This document shows, in pieces, positions 1 through 7,955 of a stretch of 64,000 bases of DNA. Both the position numbers and the translations under genes were made by a program. The DNA comes from JAITVM01 sp031551135 (GTDB taxonomy: Bacteria > Bacillota > Clostridia > Lachnospirales > JAITVM01), in assembly GCA_031551135.1 (NCBI GenBank), contig JAVBOA010000008.1, positions 62,001-126,000 on the forward strand. The letters are read 5' to 3'. Position 1 is the first letter of the stretch; each line of letters starts with the position of its first letter. Below the pieces are notes generated by a model, which did not search any database, was not told the origin of the DNA, and saw nothing but the letters and a program-made list of their open reading frames with translations.

Positions 1-26
1 AACGATTAGATTTTCGTTCACCACAC
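1..26. repeat. Fragment of dispersed repeat family 2
   Basis: The first 15 bases (AACGATTAGATTTTC) are identical to 25853-25867, the left end of a full family 2 inverted-repeat element. The rest of any element here would lie outside the window, so this is only a likely fragment. Confidence 0.35.
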
Positions 27-71
27 AAAAAAACGGTGAGTTATCATAAAGATAAATCTCACCGTTTTTTT
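27..71. terminator. Bidirectional rho-independent terminator
   Basis: An A-run (27-33) is followed by a stem CGGTGAG (34-40) pairing with CTCACCG (58-64), then a run of seven T. Because both sides carry the homopolymer run, it can stop transcription arriving from telA on the minus strand and from any convergent plus-strand gene to the left. Confidence 0.8.
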
Positions 72-75
72 ATTT

Positions 76-108
76 ATACTATTTTCATTTTGATAAGTAG
101 AAAAAAAT
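76..108. repeat. Solo end of family 1 element
   Basis: These 33 bases are identical to the left end of the full element at 31537-31650 (ATACTATTTTCATTTTGATA, then AGTAGAAAAAAAT). No matching right end is present. It abuts the telA stop codon at 110-112, so a truncated element sits directly behind this gene. Confidence 0.7.
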
Positions 109-109
109 A

Positions 110-1375
110 TTATGAGTTTTGCAATAAAGTTTGTTTTACTTGCTCTTCCAATTTTTTGATTTCAACTTCTGCAAGTGCTCTCTCTTCTTTGCCCTTTTTT
201 TGGATGGCCACAACGCCGTTTATTGTTTCGATCAGATTATTATTTGTAATCTGCAAGGTTTCGAGGCTCACTATTCCTCTTTCGCCCTCTTCCGCAATTT
301 CTAAAGCGCCTTGTTTTAATAATTCGCTGTTACGCTGCAAAAGCTCATTTGTAGTATCCGTAATATGTTTTTGCAAACCAAGCGCCGCTCTGTTATTTGC
401 TATTCCCAAAGATATAACCATTTGACTTTTCCAAACAGGAATTGCCGTAAAAATCGAATTTTGAATTTGATAAACCAATTGTTCGCTGCCTTGCTGAACC
501 AATCTGATTTGCGGTGCGTTTTGAATACTCACCAATCTTGTACGCAAAAGGTCATCAATTTTCTTTTCAAATTTTACTTGGATATCATTCATTTCATTGT
601 ATTTCTGGATTTCCATTTGGTCGTTGGAAGAAGTAGCAGCTTCTTTTTGTTTGGCAACTTCCTGCGTATACGATTTTAATTTTTCCTTAGCGGCAATTAA
701 AATATAAGTAAGTTCTTTATAATACTGAACGTTTGTATTATACATTCCGTCCATGATTTTAACATTACCAATTAATTTATCCTTAGATTTTTCAAGCTTA
801 TCGACAATCGTATCAATTGTTTTTTCAACAGTATCAAATTTTGCAAGCATTTTTTCAGTTTCTTTTTTCGATAAAACAATTTGATTTTTAATTTGTTTGC
901 CGATGTTTGAAGCTCCTTCGGAAGCTTTTTTTGCGCCCGAATTTAATCCGCCGAAAAGATTCGATAAAAATCCCGGCTTGGAATCGTCTTTAAAATCAAA
1001 ATTTTTGATTTCCGAGGTAAGGTCAACCAACGAATTAGCAACATCGGCATCCAATTCATTTACTTTTATGCTTCTCAAAATTTGGTCGCAAAACTCGGCT
1101 ATTTTCTGCTGAGTATTAACGCCGTAAGTTATTACGCCGTCTGTAGAAGATAAATCGATTTTTGAAACAATGTTTTCCACCAATTGGCGTTCTTGCGGGG
1201 TCAAAATTTCCAATGACAAACTATCCTTAGTTTTTTCCTGAACTTCCGTGCTTTGCGACTGTGCAGGCGGCTCTACGACTTTAGATTCTCCGTATGGGTC
1301 AATATCCATCAGAGGCGCGCCGTTATCCGGTAATCCCATTTCAAAATCTTTCATTATTCCGTTGTTTTCTTCCAT
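110..1375 (-). CDS. TelA/KlaA-family protein (toxic anion resistance family)
   Basis: A 421-residue, highly charged, mostly helical cytosolic protein that matches the TelA/KlaA family throughout, with the family's long coiled-coil core after about residue 160 and no signal peptide or membrane segment. The family was named for tellurite resistance but its biochemical role is unresolved; members often accompany stress operons. The acidic, proline-containing first 60 residues look like a flexible leader. It follows nth by 15 bases and shares an operon with nth and the radical SAM gene. AAAGGGG precedes the ATG. It ends at a terminator (27-71). The family assignment is secure; a link to tellurite is not implied. 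Confidence 0.85.
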   Translation of the reverse strand: MEENNGIMKDFEMGLPDNGAPLMDIDPYGESKVVEPPAQSQSTEVQEKTKDSLSLEILTPQERQLVENIVSKIDLSSTDGVITYGVNTQQKIAEFCDQILRSIKVNELDADVANSLVDLTSEIKNFDFKDDSKPGFLSNLFGGLNSGAKKASEGASNIGKQIKNQIVLSKKETEKMLAKFDTVEKTIDTIVDKLEKSKDKLIGNVKIMDGMYNTNVQYYKELTYILIAAKEKLKSYTQEVAKQKEAATSSNDQMEIQKYNEMNDIQVKFEKKIDDLLRTRLVSIQNAPQIRLVQQGSEQLVYQIQNSIFTAIPVWKSQMVISLGIANNRAALGLQKHITDTTNELLQRNSELLKQGALEIAEEGERGIVSLETLQITNNNLIETINGVVAIQKKGKEERALAEVEIKKLEEQVKQTLLQNS

Positions 1376-1390
1376 AAATACAATCCCCTT

Positions 1391-2035
1391 TCAATTTTTA
1401 CTTACATTATTATATGCGTCACAAAATTCAAAAAAGCAACAAATTTCGCACTTAGGTTTTCGGGCAATACAAATTTTTCTGCCATGTGCGATAACTTGTG
1501 TGTTATATTTAATCCAGCTTTTTTTGGGAAGTATCTTCATTAATTCAAATTCAATTTTTTCGGGGTCTTCGGATTTCACAAGCCCTAGTTTATTGGAAAT
1601 ACGTTTAACATGTGTATCCACAACTATGCTTGGAATATTAAAAATATGTCCGCGCACAACATTTGCGGTTTTTCTGCCCACGCCGGCCAGAGATGTAAGG
1701 CTTTCAATATCCGAAGGCATTTTAGAATCAAAATCGCTTATCAATTTATTACAGCAATTGATTATATTTTTAGCTTTATTGCGGTAAAATCCCGTCGATC
1801 TGATATCTTCCATTAAAGTAATGAAATCCGCATTCGCAAAATCCTCGATAGATTTATATTTTTTAAAAAGCGATTGTGTAACAATATTCACTCTGTCATC
1901 GGTGCATTGCGCGCTTAAAATCGTTGCAATCAAAAGCTGCCAATCTTTTTCATAATTCAAATAGCATTTAGTATCTTGAGGATAATTTTCATCTAAAAGC
2001 GCAAGAGTTTTTTTTACTTTTTCTTTTTTTGTCAA
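1391..2035 (-). CDS. nth: Endonuclease III (DNA glycosylase/AP lyase)
   Basis: A base-excision repair enzyme that removes oxidised pyrimidines and nicks abasic sites. The 214 residues are the usual length. The helix-hairpin-helix motif LAGVGRKTANVV carries the catalytic lysine, and VVDTHVKR supplies the catalytic aspartate. The C-terminus holds the 4Fe-4S ligands in the spacing C-x6-C-x2-C-x5-C (CIARKPKCEICCFFEFC). Its start overlaps the end of the upstream radical SAM gene by 4 bases, and telA follows after 15 bases, which points to translational coupling in a three-gene operon. Confidence 0.95.
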   Translation of the reverse strand: MTKKEKVKKTLALLDENYPQDTKCYLNYEKDWQLLIATILSAQCTDDRVNIVTQSLFKKYKSIEDFANADFITLMEDIRSTGFYRNKAKNIINCCNKLISDFDSKMPSDIESLTSLAGVGRKTANVVRGHIFNIPSIVVDTHVKRISNKLGLVKSEDPEKIEFELMKILPKKSWIKYNTQVIAHGRKICIARKPKCEICCFFEFCDAYNNVSKN

Positions 2036-3738
2036 GCTTCAGCCTCCAATAGAAATTCTGTCATTAAATTCGTAATATCAAAAGCCTCAACAGAATCAGC
2101 ATATCTGAAAATAATATACGAAATTTGTTTTTTTCGGTCTCCCAAAATGTCATAATTAAATTTTTTTACATTATAGTTTTTTAAACGCTGTCTGTAATTT
2201 GCCGTTGTACCAAAACAAAAATGATTGCTTTCTTTCATAAATCTAAGGATAGCATTTTTTTCTGATTCGGAAATTGTATCCTCAAAAATATCCGGCAGAG
2301 TCTTTAGATTCTCGTTTAATAAAATATCGTATTTAATTAAATCAGACAGTAATTCTCGATTAAGATTTTTTACGGATTCCGCAAATTTAAATAAATATTT
2401 CGGAATAAAGAGTTTATTATGTTTCAGAAGATTTAATTTATTGCTTTCCCAAAAAATTCCCAAGCTATAAAAAAAGTCGAAAGGCGAGTCAAAAAAATCC
2501 AGCAAATAGTTTAAAGATTTTTCAAATCTATTTGTATTATAGAACAATTCGACAATATCTTCAATCGATTTTAAATCTAAAATTTCCTCAAAACTGAGCC
2601 ACATAGTGGAAATCACTTCATATGGCGCATTTGCACGGTATTTAATCTCAAACTCTTTTGCCTTTTCTTTTATTCCCGTTTCTTTCAAGACTTTCAAAAA
2701 TCCCAATTGAAACTGCTCCGGGCGCAAAGCAAAAACATCATTGAAAGATTTTTTAAAAGAATCAAAATCCTCGAACGGCAGTCCCGCAATCAAATCCAAA
2801 TGCTGGTGAATATTTCCGAAGGATTTAATAATCCGCACGTTTTCGAATAATTTATCCAGATTCGTTTTTCTTGTAATCGCATCCAAAGTCTTTATATTTG
2901 TAGATTGAACGCCGATTTCGAATTGAAAAAGTCCTTTGCGGGCTTTTTGCAGCAGTAATATTTGTTTTTTATTAATTAAATCAGCGGCTATTTCAAAATG
3001 AAAATTCGAAATCCCGTTGTCGTTTTCAATCAAAAATTCCCAAATCTTATAAGTCCGTTCGGGTTCGCAATTAAATGTGCGGTCAACAAATTTAACCTGC
3101 TTTATATTATTATCCAAAAAGATTTTCAAATCAGAAAAAACTCTATCCAACGAGAGATTTCGAACGCCCGAAACTAAAGAAGACATGCAATATTGGCATT
3201 TGAACGGACAGCCGCGGCTTGTCTCATAATAAATAATACGATTCTCCAATCCGGAAAAATCTTGATAAACAAAGTCTATTTCATCAAGCTGAATTGCGTC
3301 ATTTGCATTATATTCCGAATTTTCTTTTGTTAAGATTCCTTTTATTTCAGATAGACTTGTTTTTTTATACAAAAAACAATCAACAATTTCCGAAAAAGGC
3401 TTTTCGCCTTCTCCCAAAACCACGATATCAATATTTTTATTTTCATTTAAGCCATATGCCTCCGGTCCACCCGCAATAATAAAAATATTCGGATCGGCTT
3501 TTTTCAGCGTATCGATAATTTGCAGATTATTTTCGATATTCCAAATATAAAAAGAAAAACCGATAATCTTGATTTTTGTTCGGTATATCTCAGCAGTTAT
3601 GCTGTCCAAATTATTATTTATTGTAAATTCTTTAATAATGATATCTGCGTTTTTATCTTTTACAAATCCTTTGAGCGAATACAGACCAAGTGCGGAATGT
3701 ATAAATTTTGCGTTTAGCGCGACAAGTAAAAATTTCAT
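2032..3738 (-). CDS. B12-binding-domain radical SAM protein (DUF4080 type)
   Basis: The N-terminal part (about residues 1-130) resembles the Rossmann-like cobalamin-binding domain that precedes many radical SAM enzymes, with a GGPEA turn near residue 90. The radical SAM core follows, with the cluster motif CPFKCQYC (C-x3-C-x2-C) near residue 182. The C-terminal 200 residues resemble the DUF4080 extension of this subfamily. The substrate is unknown; relatives are often annotated as Fe-S oxidoreductases or methyltransferases. GAGGGAAAGC precedes the ATG. The gene starts only 22 bases from the family 1 element at 3760-3872, which carries a candidate -10 box for this operon. Confidence 0.85.
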   Translation of the reverse strand: MKFLLVALNAKFIHSALGLYSLKGFVKDKNADIIIKEFTINNNLDSITAEIYRTKIKIIGFSFYIWNIENNLQIIDTLKKADPNIFIIAGGPEAYGLNENKNIDIVVLGEGEKPFSEIVDCFLYKKTSLSEIKGILTKENSEYNANDAIQLDEIDFVYQDFSGLENRIIYYETSRGCPFKCQYCMSSLVSGVRNLSLDRVFSDLKIFLDNNIKQVKFVDRTFNCEPERTYKIWEFLIENDNGISNFHFEIAADLINKKQILLLQKARKGLFQFEIGVQSTNIKTLDAITRKTNLDKLFENVRIIKSFGNIHQHLDLIAGLPFEDFDSFKKSFNDVFALRPEQFQLGFLKVLKETGIKEKAKEFEIKYRANAPYEVISTMWLSFEEILDLKSIEDIVELFYNTNRFEKSLNYLLDFFDSPFDFFYSLGIFWESNKLNLLKHNKLFIPKYLFKFAESVKNLNRELLSDLIKYDILLNENLKTLPDIFEDTISESEKNAILRFMKESNHFCFGTTANYRQRLKNYNVKKFNYDILGDRKKQISYIIFRYADSVEAFDITNLMTEFLLEAEA

Positions 3739-3759
3739 GCTTTCCCTCGTTTATAATTT

Positions 3760-3872
3760 ATACTATTTTCATTATAAAGGATAGAAAAAAATATTTCATT
3801 TCGCGCTTGAAGCCTGCGCGAAACGCTCCGCTGTGAAAAATTTTTTTCTACTTATCAAAATGAAAATAGTAT
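3760..3872. mobile_element. Family 1 MITE-like inverted-repeat element, full copy A
   Basis: A 113-bp element with perfect 13-bp terminal inverted repeats (ATACTATTTTCAT / ATGAAAATAGTAT). Inside is a G+C-richer palindrome around TCGCGC...GCGCGA. It is nearly identical over its length, in opposite orientation, to 31537-31650. It encodes nothing, so it would have to be mobilised in trans. The TA at each end is compatible with a TA target duplication, but that is an inference. Confidence 0.8.
3771..3799 (-). promoter_or_regulatory. Candidate promoter carried on the family 1 element
   Basis: On the minus strand a perfect -10 TATAAT (3771-3776) follows a -35-like ATGAAA (3794-3799, 4 of 6 consensus) after 17 bases. 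It points at the radical SAM-nth-telA operon, whose ATG is about 33 bases downstream. The spacing is ideal, but AT-rich ends easily mimic promoters. Confidence 0.4.
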
Positions 3873-3876
3873 TAGT

Positions 3877-3920
3877 TAAAAAAAGGAACGTCACCGATAA
3901 GCGATAACGATCCTAAAAAA
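3877..3920. terminator. Rho-independent terminator after the stalk-domain gene
   Basis: A 13-bp imperfect stem (3884-3896 with 3902-3914) has one mismatch and two G:T pairs. On the minus strand it is followed by a T run; a second A/T run lies on the other side, so it may work both ways. Confidence 0.7.
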
Positions 3921-3933
3921 TTTATTGTTAAAA

Positions 3934-4566
3934 TTAACTGATAGTAGCTATTTTAGTAGTAACGTCGTATTTATATTCTGCCTCAAGATTATCAGCTAAA
4001 AATTTAATTGGTAAATAAATTCTATTTTCTTTCATAACTGCCGAAGCCGCAAGTTTAACTTCTTTGCCATTAACTTTTGCTGTAGAAGCGTCGATTGTGA
4101 TTTCCACAATATCATCGTCTTTGGTCAATTTAGCAACACGGGTTTTGTCGTCCCATTCAACTTTTGCACCAAGATGCTCAGCAAGTTCTCTCATAGGTAC
4201 AACAATATCTCCGGACTCTACATAAGGTTTTCCGGTAGTAAATTTTACAAGTTTATCTCCGATAACAACCTGAATATCGCCTGTCGGAGTAATGGTTGGT
4301 TTTACAACCGCAGAAGCCGGCTGGGAAGTTACAGGCGGAGTCGAAGTTGCCGGTTTAACCGAAGATGTTGCAACTGCTGGTTTCACCGGTGTTGGAGATG
4401 CAGCTGCCGGTTTTGCTTGTGTTGTGGAAGTAGTCGTAGTTGTTGGTTTTGCCTGTGTAGTCGAAGTTGTAGTAGTCGCTTGAGGTTTTGGTGCTACCGT
4501 AGAAGCAGGTTTTGCGTTATTCTCCGCCTCTTGTCTTGGTTTACGTAAAAAATCAAAAAGTCCCAA
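3934..4566 (-). CDS. Stalk-domain (copper amine oxidase N-like) protein with Thr/Pro/Ala linker
   Basis: The start chosen is TTG at 4566, because GGAGG lies 9 bases before it and the product then begins MGLFDFLRKP; this gives 210 residues. After a short basic helix there is a low-complexity Thr/Ala/Pro/Lys segment (about residues 17-105) with a tandem STTQAKP motif. The rest resembles the 'stalk' domain related to the copper amine oxidase N-terminal domain (VPMRELAEHLGAKVEWDD, then the typical NRIYLPIKFLADNL). That domain is normally exported, but no signal peptide is visible here, so the protein may act inside the cell or use the N-terminal helix at the membrane. Function unknown. Confidence 0.75.
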   Translation of the reverse strand: MGLFDFLRKPRQEAENNAKPASTVAPKPQATTTTSTTQAKPTTTTTSTTQAKPAAASPTPVKPAVATSSVKPATSTPPVTSQPASAVVKPTITPTGDIQVVIGDKLVKFTTGKPYVESGDIVVPMRELAEHLGAKVEWDDKTRVAKLTKDDDIVEITIDASTAKVNGKEVKLAASAVMKENRIYLPIKFLADNLEAEYKYDVTTKIATIS

Positions 4567-4659
4567 TATAAAATACCTCCTTGTTAGTTTTATCACATTA
4601 TAGCACAAAAAGCATAAAATTCCAATATTTTATATCAAAAAAATATTAATTTATACTGA

Positions 4660-4687
4660 TTGCAAAAATAAAAAAATATGATATACT
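4660..4687 (+). promoter_or_regulatory. Promoter of tRNA-Pro
   Basis: TTGCAA (4660-4665), a 16-base spacer and TATACT (4682-4687) resemble a vegetative promoter ending 18 bases before the tRNA. Confidence 0.5.
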
Positions 4688-4705
4688 AAATTAAATTCAG
4701 TGTAT

Positions 4706-4779
4706 CTGGGTGTGGCGTAGTTTGGTAGCGCGCTTGCTTCGGGAGTAAGAGGTCGCAAGTTCAAATCTTGTCACCCAGA
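4706..4779 (+). tRNA. tRNA-Pro (anticodon CGG)
   Basis: A complete cloverleaf can be drawn: acceptor CTGGGTG/CACCCAG, D-arm GCG/CGC, anticodon stem CTTGC/GTAAG with loop TTCGGGA (anticodon CGG, G37) and T-arm GCAAG/CTTGT around TTCAAAT. The discriminator base is A. No CCA is encoded, and a T-run follows directly. It is one of only two plus-strand genes here. Confidence 0.93.
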
Positions 4780-4838
4780 TTTTTTTTGCATTTTTTTCGG
4801 TAAATTGAGCATCCTAATAGCGTTAGCCTTTGCAATTA

Positions 4839-4863
4839 ATACTATTTTCATTTTGAATAGTAT
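4839..4863. repeat. Minimal family 1 palindrome
   Basis: ATACTATTTTCATTTTG followed by AATAGTAT: the left end of a family 1 element joined almost directly to the last 8 bases of its right end, as after an internal deletion. It lies between tRNA-Pro and the gene at 4916. Confidence 0.5.
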
Positions 4864-4915
4864 AAAATGCTTCGAATCTACGTTTATAGATACGAAGAAA
4901 ACAGGATGTGAGTTT

Positions 4916-5158
4916 ATGAAACGAGAAGAATTAATTAAACAAGTCAGAGAAGAATACAGCAATATTGTCGCCCATGAAAGCCAGCAGCATTTTCATCAAA
5001 CCTCGGATTCTTTGGGGACAGATGCATATTACAGCAAATTAGCCGAATGCGTGATTGACGAAATTTCGAACGGAAAGTTTGACAGCTGCAAATCCGGAAT
5101 TGAAATTATTAATAAAGTAGCGGCGGATAAATCTATTTTATCTGAATGGAATAATTGA
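4916..5158 (+). CDS. Hypothetical protein, 80 residues
   Basis: The ATG at 4916 (product begins MKREELIKQV) is preferred over upstream in-frame starts, because AGGATGTGAG precedes it and the upstream part is hydrophobic sequence read through the family 1 fragment. The product is small, soluble, charged and probably helical, with several His residues (HESQQHFHQ). I do not recognise a family. It is one of the few plus-strand genes, downstream of tRNA-Pro, and ends at a shared bidirectional terminator with the convergent VanW gene. Confidence 0.6.
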   Translation: MKREELIKQVREEYSNIVAHESQQHFHQTSDSLGTDAYYSKLAECVIDEISNGKFDSCKSGIEIINKVAADKSILSEWNN

Positions 5159-5170
5159 ATGGAGTAGTTA

Positions 5171-5235
5171 AAAAATAGCGGTTTGATTTTTGTTCTCGCT
5201 TTTGAGATTCATGAAATCAACCGCTTTATTTTTTT
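5171..5235. terminator. Bidirectional terminator between convergent genes
   Basis: A long stem (AGCGGTTTGATTT pairing with AAATCAACCGCT, one bulge) is flanked by an A-run on the left and a T-run on the right. It serves the hypothetical gene on the plus strand and the VanW gene on the minus strand. Confidence 0.8.
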
Positions 5236-6039
5236 CTAGGAATTTTCCGCGATTAAAGGCTGATACATCATAAGCGCGTGATTTTCAACAACAAATTCAT
5301 CAGCCAAAATTTCGCCTTCACAATTGTATTTTTTTCGGAAAATTATATTATGCCTGCTATAATTTCCCCATAATTCCTGTTTTATTATATGTTCTTTTTC
5401 ATAAATTTCATATGTATAATCCGGCTCTCTTTCGCATTTCCAAGCGCCGCATAAATTTTCATCATCCAAGTTCAAAAAAAGCTGAAAGCTTATATCCGTG
5501 TCATTTCGTATCATTAAATCTATGTAATTATAATAACACGTTGCTCCGCTGCCAAAAGGCTGAGTCCGGTCAGAATCCGGAAAAACATCGTAACTGTGCC
5601 GATGGCGTTCGATTATTGTAAGAGGTGTGTGGATTGTCATCCAATAAATTAAATTTGAAAGCTGGCAAAGACCGCCGCCGATTCCGGCCGTGTATTTTCC
5701 GCTTTGCAAAACCATTCCTTCCAAATAACCTTTGCGTTTCGTCGGTTTCCCGATTAATTTCCAATAAGAAAAAACCTCACCGGGATGAATTGTAACTTTG
5801 TTAAGCTTTTTAACGGCAATTCTTAAATTTACAATTTTATTATATTGCAAATACATATCAACATTTTTTAACTTGCGTAAAAGTGGGGTTTTGTGAGAGA
5901 AATGTTCATTTCTAAGTTCTTTAGTATCTATCCTTGCAAATTTTAACCTTGAAAATATCCAAAAAAAATATCGCTTATAAGTATAAAAAATTTTGCCCAA
6001 AGTGAGTCTTAATTTTGATCTTCTGTTTGGTTTTTCCAT
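5236..6039 (-). CDS. VanW family protein
   Basis: The 267-residue product matches the VanW family, whose name comes from an accessory gene of a vancomycin-resistance cluster and whose biochemical role is unknown. The diagnostic GIGGGLCQLSN motif lies near residue 120 and HRHSYDVFP near residue 143. The basic N-terminus has a weakly hydrophobic stretch (about residues 19-30) but no clear signal peptide. It stands alone, without other van genes, so nothing here suggests glycopeptide resistance; VanW homologues are common in Clostridia. A G-rich ribosome binding site precedes the ATG. Confidence 0.9.
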   Translation of the reverse strand: MEKPNRRSKLRLTLGKIFYTYKRYFFWIFSRLKFARIDTKELRNEHFSHKTPLLRKLKNVDMYLQYNKIVNLRIAVKKLNKVTIHPGEVFSYWKLIGKPTKRKGYLEGMVLQSGKYTAGIGGGLCQLSNLIYWMTIHTPLTIIERHRHSYDVFPDSDRTQPFGSGATCYYNYIDLMIRNDTDISFQLFLNLDDENLCGAWKCEREPDYTYEIYEKEHIIKQELWGNYSRHNIIFRKKYNCEGEILADEFVVENHALMMYQPLIAENS

Positions 6040-6180
6040 AAAATCCCCCCTGACGAATTAATCTACTTCTATCATATATGTCTATTCCGAATTTGCTCGC
6101 TGAATTCACATTATACTTTATTGTACAGCAATTACAGATTAATATTTATATTTTTACAAAAATCGGGGAAAATAAAAAAA

Positions 6181-6252
6181 AGCGCGAGACGGGATTCGAA
6201 CCCGCGACCCTCGCCTTGGCAAGGCGATGCTCTACCACTGAGCTACTCGCGC
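6181..6252 (-). tRNA. tRNA-Gly (anticodon GCC)
   Basis: Read on the minus strand: acceptor GCGCGAG/CTCGCGC, D-arm GCTC/GAGC, anticodon stem TCGCC/GGCGA with loop TTGCCAA (anticodon GCC), T-arm with GGTTCGAATCC and discriminator U, as expected for bacterial tRNA-Gly. No CCA is encoded. A T-run follows and can terminate the transcript. Confidence 0.95.
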
Positions 6253-6308
6253 ATATAAAATGCGATTTCTATTTGTAATTTTTTGTACTCCCTGCTGAGC
6301 ACTATGAA

Positions 6309-6337
6309 ATAATATCATATACTAAAAACATTGTCAA
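6309..6337 (-). promoter_or_regulatory. Promoter of tRNA-Gly
   Basis: A perfect -35 TTGACA (6332-6337), a 17-base spacer and TATTAT (6309-6314) on the minus strand give a strong vegetative promoter about 57 bases before the tRNA. Confidence 0.75.
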
Positions 6338-6365
6338 CACTTTTAAAAAATAATTTTATTAATCG

Positions 6366-6413
6366 AGAGCGGCTATAGAAGCACCGCAAATACGCCGTTT
6401 CTATAATCGCTCT
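6366..6413. terminator. Inverted repeat after sigF, possible terminator
   Basis: A 15-bp imperfect stem (6366-6380 with 6399-6413; AGAGCG...TATAGAA against TTCTATA...CGCTCT) lies behind the sigF stop codon. The T-rich tail on the minus strand is not immediate, so termination is plausible but not certain. Confidence 0.45.
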
Positions 6414-6441
6414 ATAAAATATTTCGTGTATAAAAATAACT

Positions 6442-7158
6442 TTACGCAAACTTCTCCCTTATGGTTTTCAAAACTTTTTTTTCGATTCTCGAAACCTGAA
6501 CCTGTGAAACTCCAATCGCATTTGCAACTTCTGTTTGGGTTTTATCATCAAAATACCGCATAATAATAACCTTGCGTTCTTTCGGCTTTAGCTCACTTAT
6601 AATTTGTTTAAGCACGATATTATCAATCATATTTCCGTCAGATTTATCACAAAGTTCGAGTTTGTCAATCAAATAAATTGGATTTCCATCGCCTTGATAA
6701 ATCGTACTGTAAAGCGATTCGACCTCCATTCCGGCTTCCATAGCCATAACCAATTCTTCTGCTTCAATATTCATATATTCGGCGATTTCGTTTATCGTAG
6801 CGTCGCGCCCTTTTTCCTGAGATATTTTTTCTTTTACATATTTCGCTTTGTTTGCGATTTCTTTCAGCGGACGCGAAACTTTGATTATGCCGTCATCTCT
6901 CAAAAACCGTTTTATTTCGCCCATAATCATCGGTACAGCATAAGTAGAAAATTTCACATCATAATTGATATCGAACTTATTAATACATTTTAAAAGCCCG
7001 ATAGAACCTATTTGAAATAAATCTTCAATTTCGTAGCCCCTGTTTGCGAATTTTTTTACAATACTCCAAACAAGCCCCTGATTTTCGGAGATAATTTTTT
7101 CGCAGGCGGCTTTATCGCCCGACTGCGCCATCAAAATCAGTCTTTTGTATTCTTCCAT
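6442..7158 (-). CDS. sigF: Sporulation sigma factor F
   Basis: A sigma-70 family factor of 238 residues with region 2 (DLFQIGSIGLLKCINKFD and FSTYAVPMIMGEIKRFLRDD), region 3 and a C-terminal region 4 helix-turn-helix (TQTEVANAIGVSQVQVSRIEKK). SigF directs the first forespore-specific transcription after asymmetric division. SigF and SigG are close in sequence; the position directly behind spoIIAB identifies this one as SigF. SpoIIAB would hold it inactive until SpoIIAA releases it. It is the last gene of the three-gene operon. Confidence 0.95.
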   Translation of the reverse strand: MEEYKRLILMAQSGDKAACEKIISENQGLVWSIVKKFANRGYEIEDLFQIGSIGLLKCINKFDINYDVKFSTYAVPMIMGEIKRFLRDDGIIKVSRPLKEIANKAKYVKEKISQEKGRDATINEIAEYMNIEAEELVMAMEAGMEVESLYSTIYQGDGNPIYLIDKLELCDKSDGNMIDNIVLKQIISELKPKERKVIIMRYFDDKTQTEVANAIGVSQVQVSRIEKKVLKTIREKFA

Positions 7159-7178
7159 AAAAACGCCCCCATAAATCT

Positions 7179-7610
7179 CTATGATTGGGAGATTTTCTTC
7201 CTCATAATAATTTTAGTTCCGTTATTTCTTTCCGAAAAAACTTCCAAGCCGTCCATAAAAGTCTCCATAACAGTAAAGCCCATTCCGCTGCGTTCACTTT
7301 CCGGTTTTGAGGTATAAAGCGGAGTCATCGCTTCGCCGACATCATCAATCCCCAAGCCTGTATCTTTTATTTCGATGATAATTTCGTTTTCAAAAGTAAG
7401 TTTGCAATTTATGTAAATTTGTCCTTTTTTATTATCGTATCCGTGAATTATAGAATTTGTGACAGCCTCGGACACAGCGACTTTTATATCGGAGATTTCG
7501 CTGACAGTGGGGTCTGTTTGAGAAGCAAACGCCGCCACACAGACCCGCGCCAATGCTTCGTTAGATGATTTGCTTTCTATAATCAAAGTCATTTCATTTT
7601 TAAAGTCCAT
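7179..7610 (-). CDS. spoIIAB: Anti-sigma-F factor and serine kinase SpoIIAB
   Basis: A GHKL-fold ATPase of 143 residues. The N box is EAVTNSIIHGY, the G1 box DTGLGI, and the ATP lid/G2 box SERSGMGFTVM. It binds and inhibits sigma-F and phosphorylates SpoIIAA on a serine; the ADP/ATP state decides which partner is bound. It lies between spoIIAA (12 bases) and sigF (20 bases) in the order conserved across spore formers. Confidence 0.95.
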   Translation of the reverse strand: MDFKNEMTLIIESKSSNEALARVCVAAFASQTDPTVSEISDIKVAVSEAVTNSIIHGYDNKKGQIYINCKLTFENEIIIEIKDTGLGIDDVGEAMTPLYTSKPESERSGMGFTVMETFMDGLEVFSERNNGTKIIMRKKISQS

Positions 7611-7622
7611 TATTTGCCCTCC

Positions 7623-7955
7623 TTATTCTATCGATTTTATGGCTTTTTCCAGACTATCATACACTTTGATAATCCGGTACAATCCTGAAATATCAAAAAT
7701 CCGTTTAAGCTCCTCATTTATACCGCTGACTGCGATTTTTCCGCCAAGCTTTTCGATAGCTTTGTACCGCCCGATAATCATACCGATTCCCGAAGAATCC
7801 ATAAAATAAACTTTCGAAAAATCCATGATAATATTTTTGCACCTAAGCCTATGAAATTCTTTATCTATTTTATCCCGAAGCTCTTCTGAGCTATGATGGT
7901 CTATATCTCCATTTATTTTAATAATCAAATTATTATCAAGATTATAAATTTCCAA
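7623..7955 (-). CDS. spoIIAA: Anti-sigma-F factor antagonist SpoIIAA
   Basis: A STAS-domain protein of 110 residues. The motif FMDSSGIGMIIGRY contains the conserved serine that SpoIIAB phosphorylates and that SpoIIE dephosphorylates. Unphosphorylated SpoIIAA binds SpoIIAB and frees sigma-F. It is the first gene of the operon. GGAGGTG precedes the start. In related organisms the operon is read by sigma-H and Spo0A; I could not place those sites with confidence upstream. Confidence 0.95.
   Translation of the reverse strand: MEIYNLDNNLIIKINGDIDHHSSEELRDKIDKEFHRLRCKNIIMDFSKVYFMDSSGIGMIIGRYKAIEKLGGKIAVSGINEELKRIFDISGLYRIIKVYDSLEKAIKSIE

Noticed and set aside
4174..4548. 124-residue Arg/Cys/Ser-rich plus-strand frame
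   Set aside because: Antisense of the low-complexity linker of the stalk-domain gene; composition is an artefact of the repeats.
5236..6039. Glycopeptide resistance cluster suggested by VanW
   Set aside because: No vanH, vanA/B, vanX, vanR or vanS gene lies nearby; single VanW proteins are common in Clostridia.
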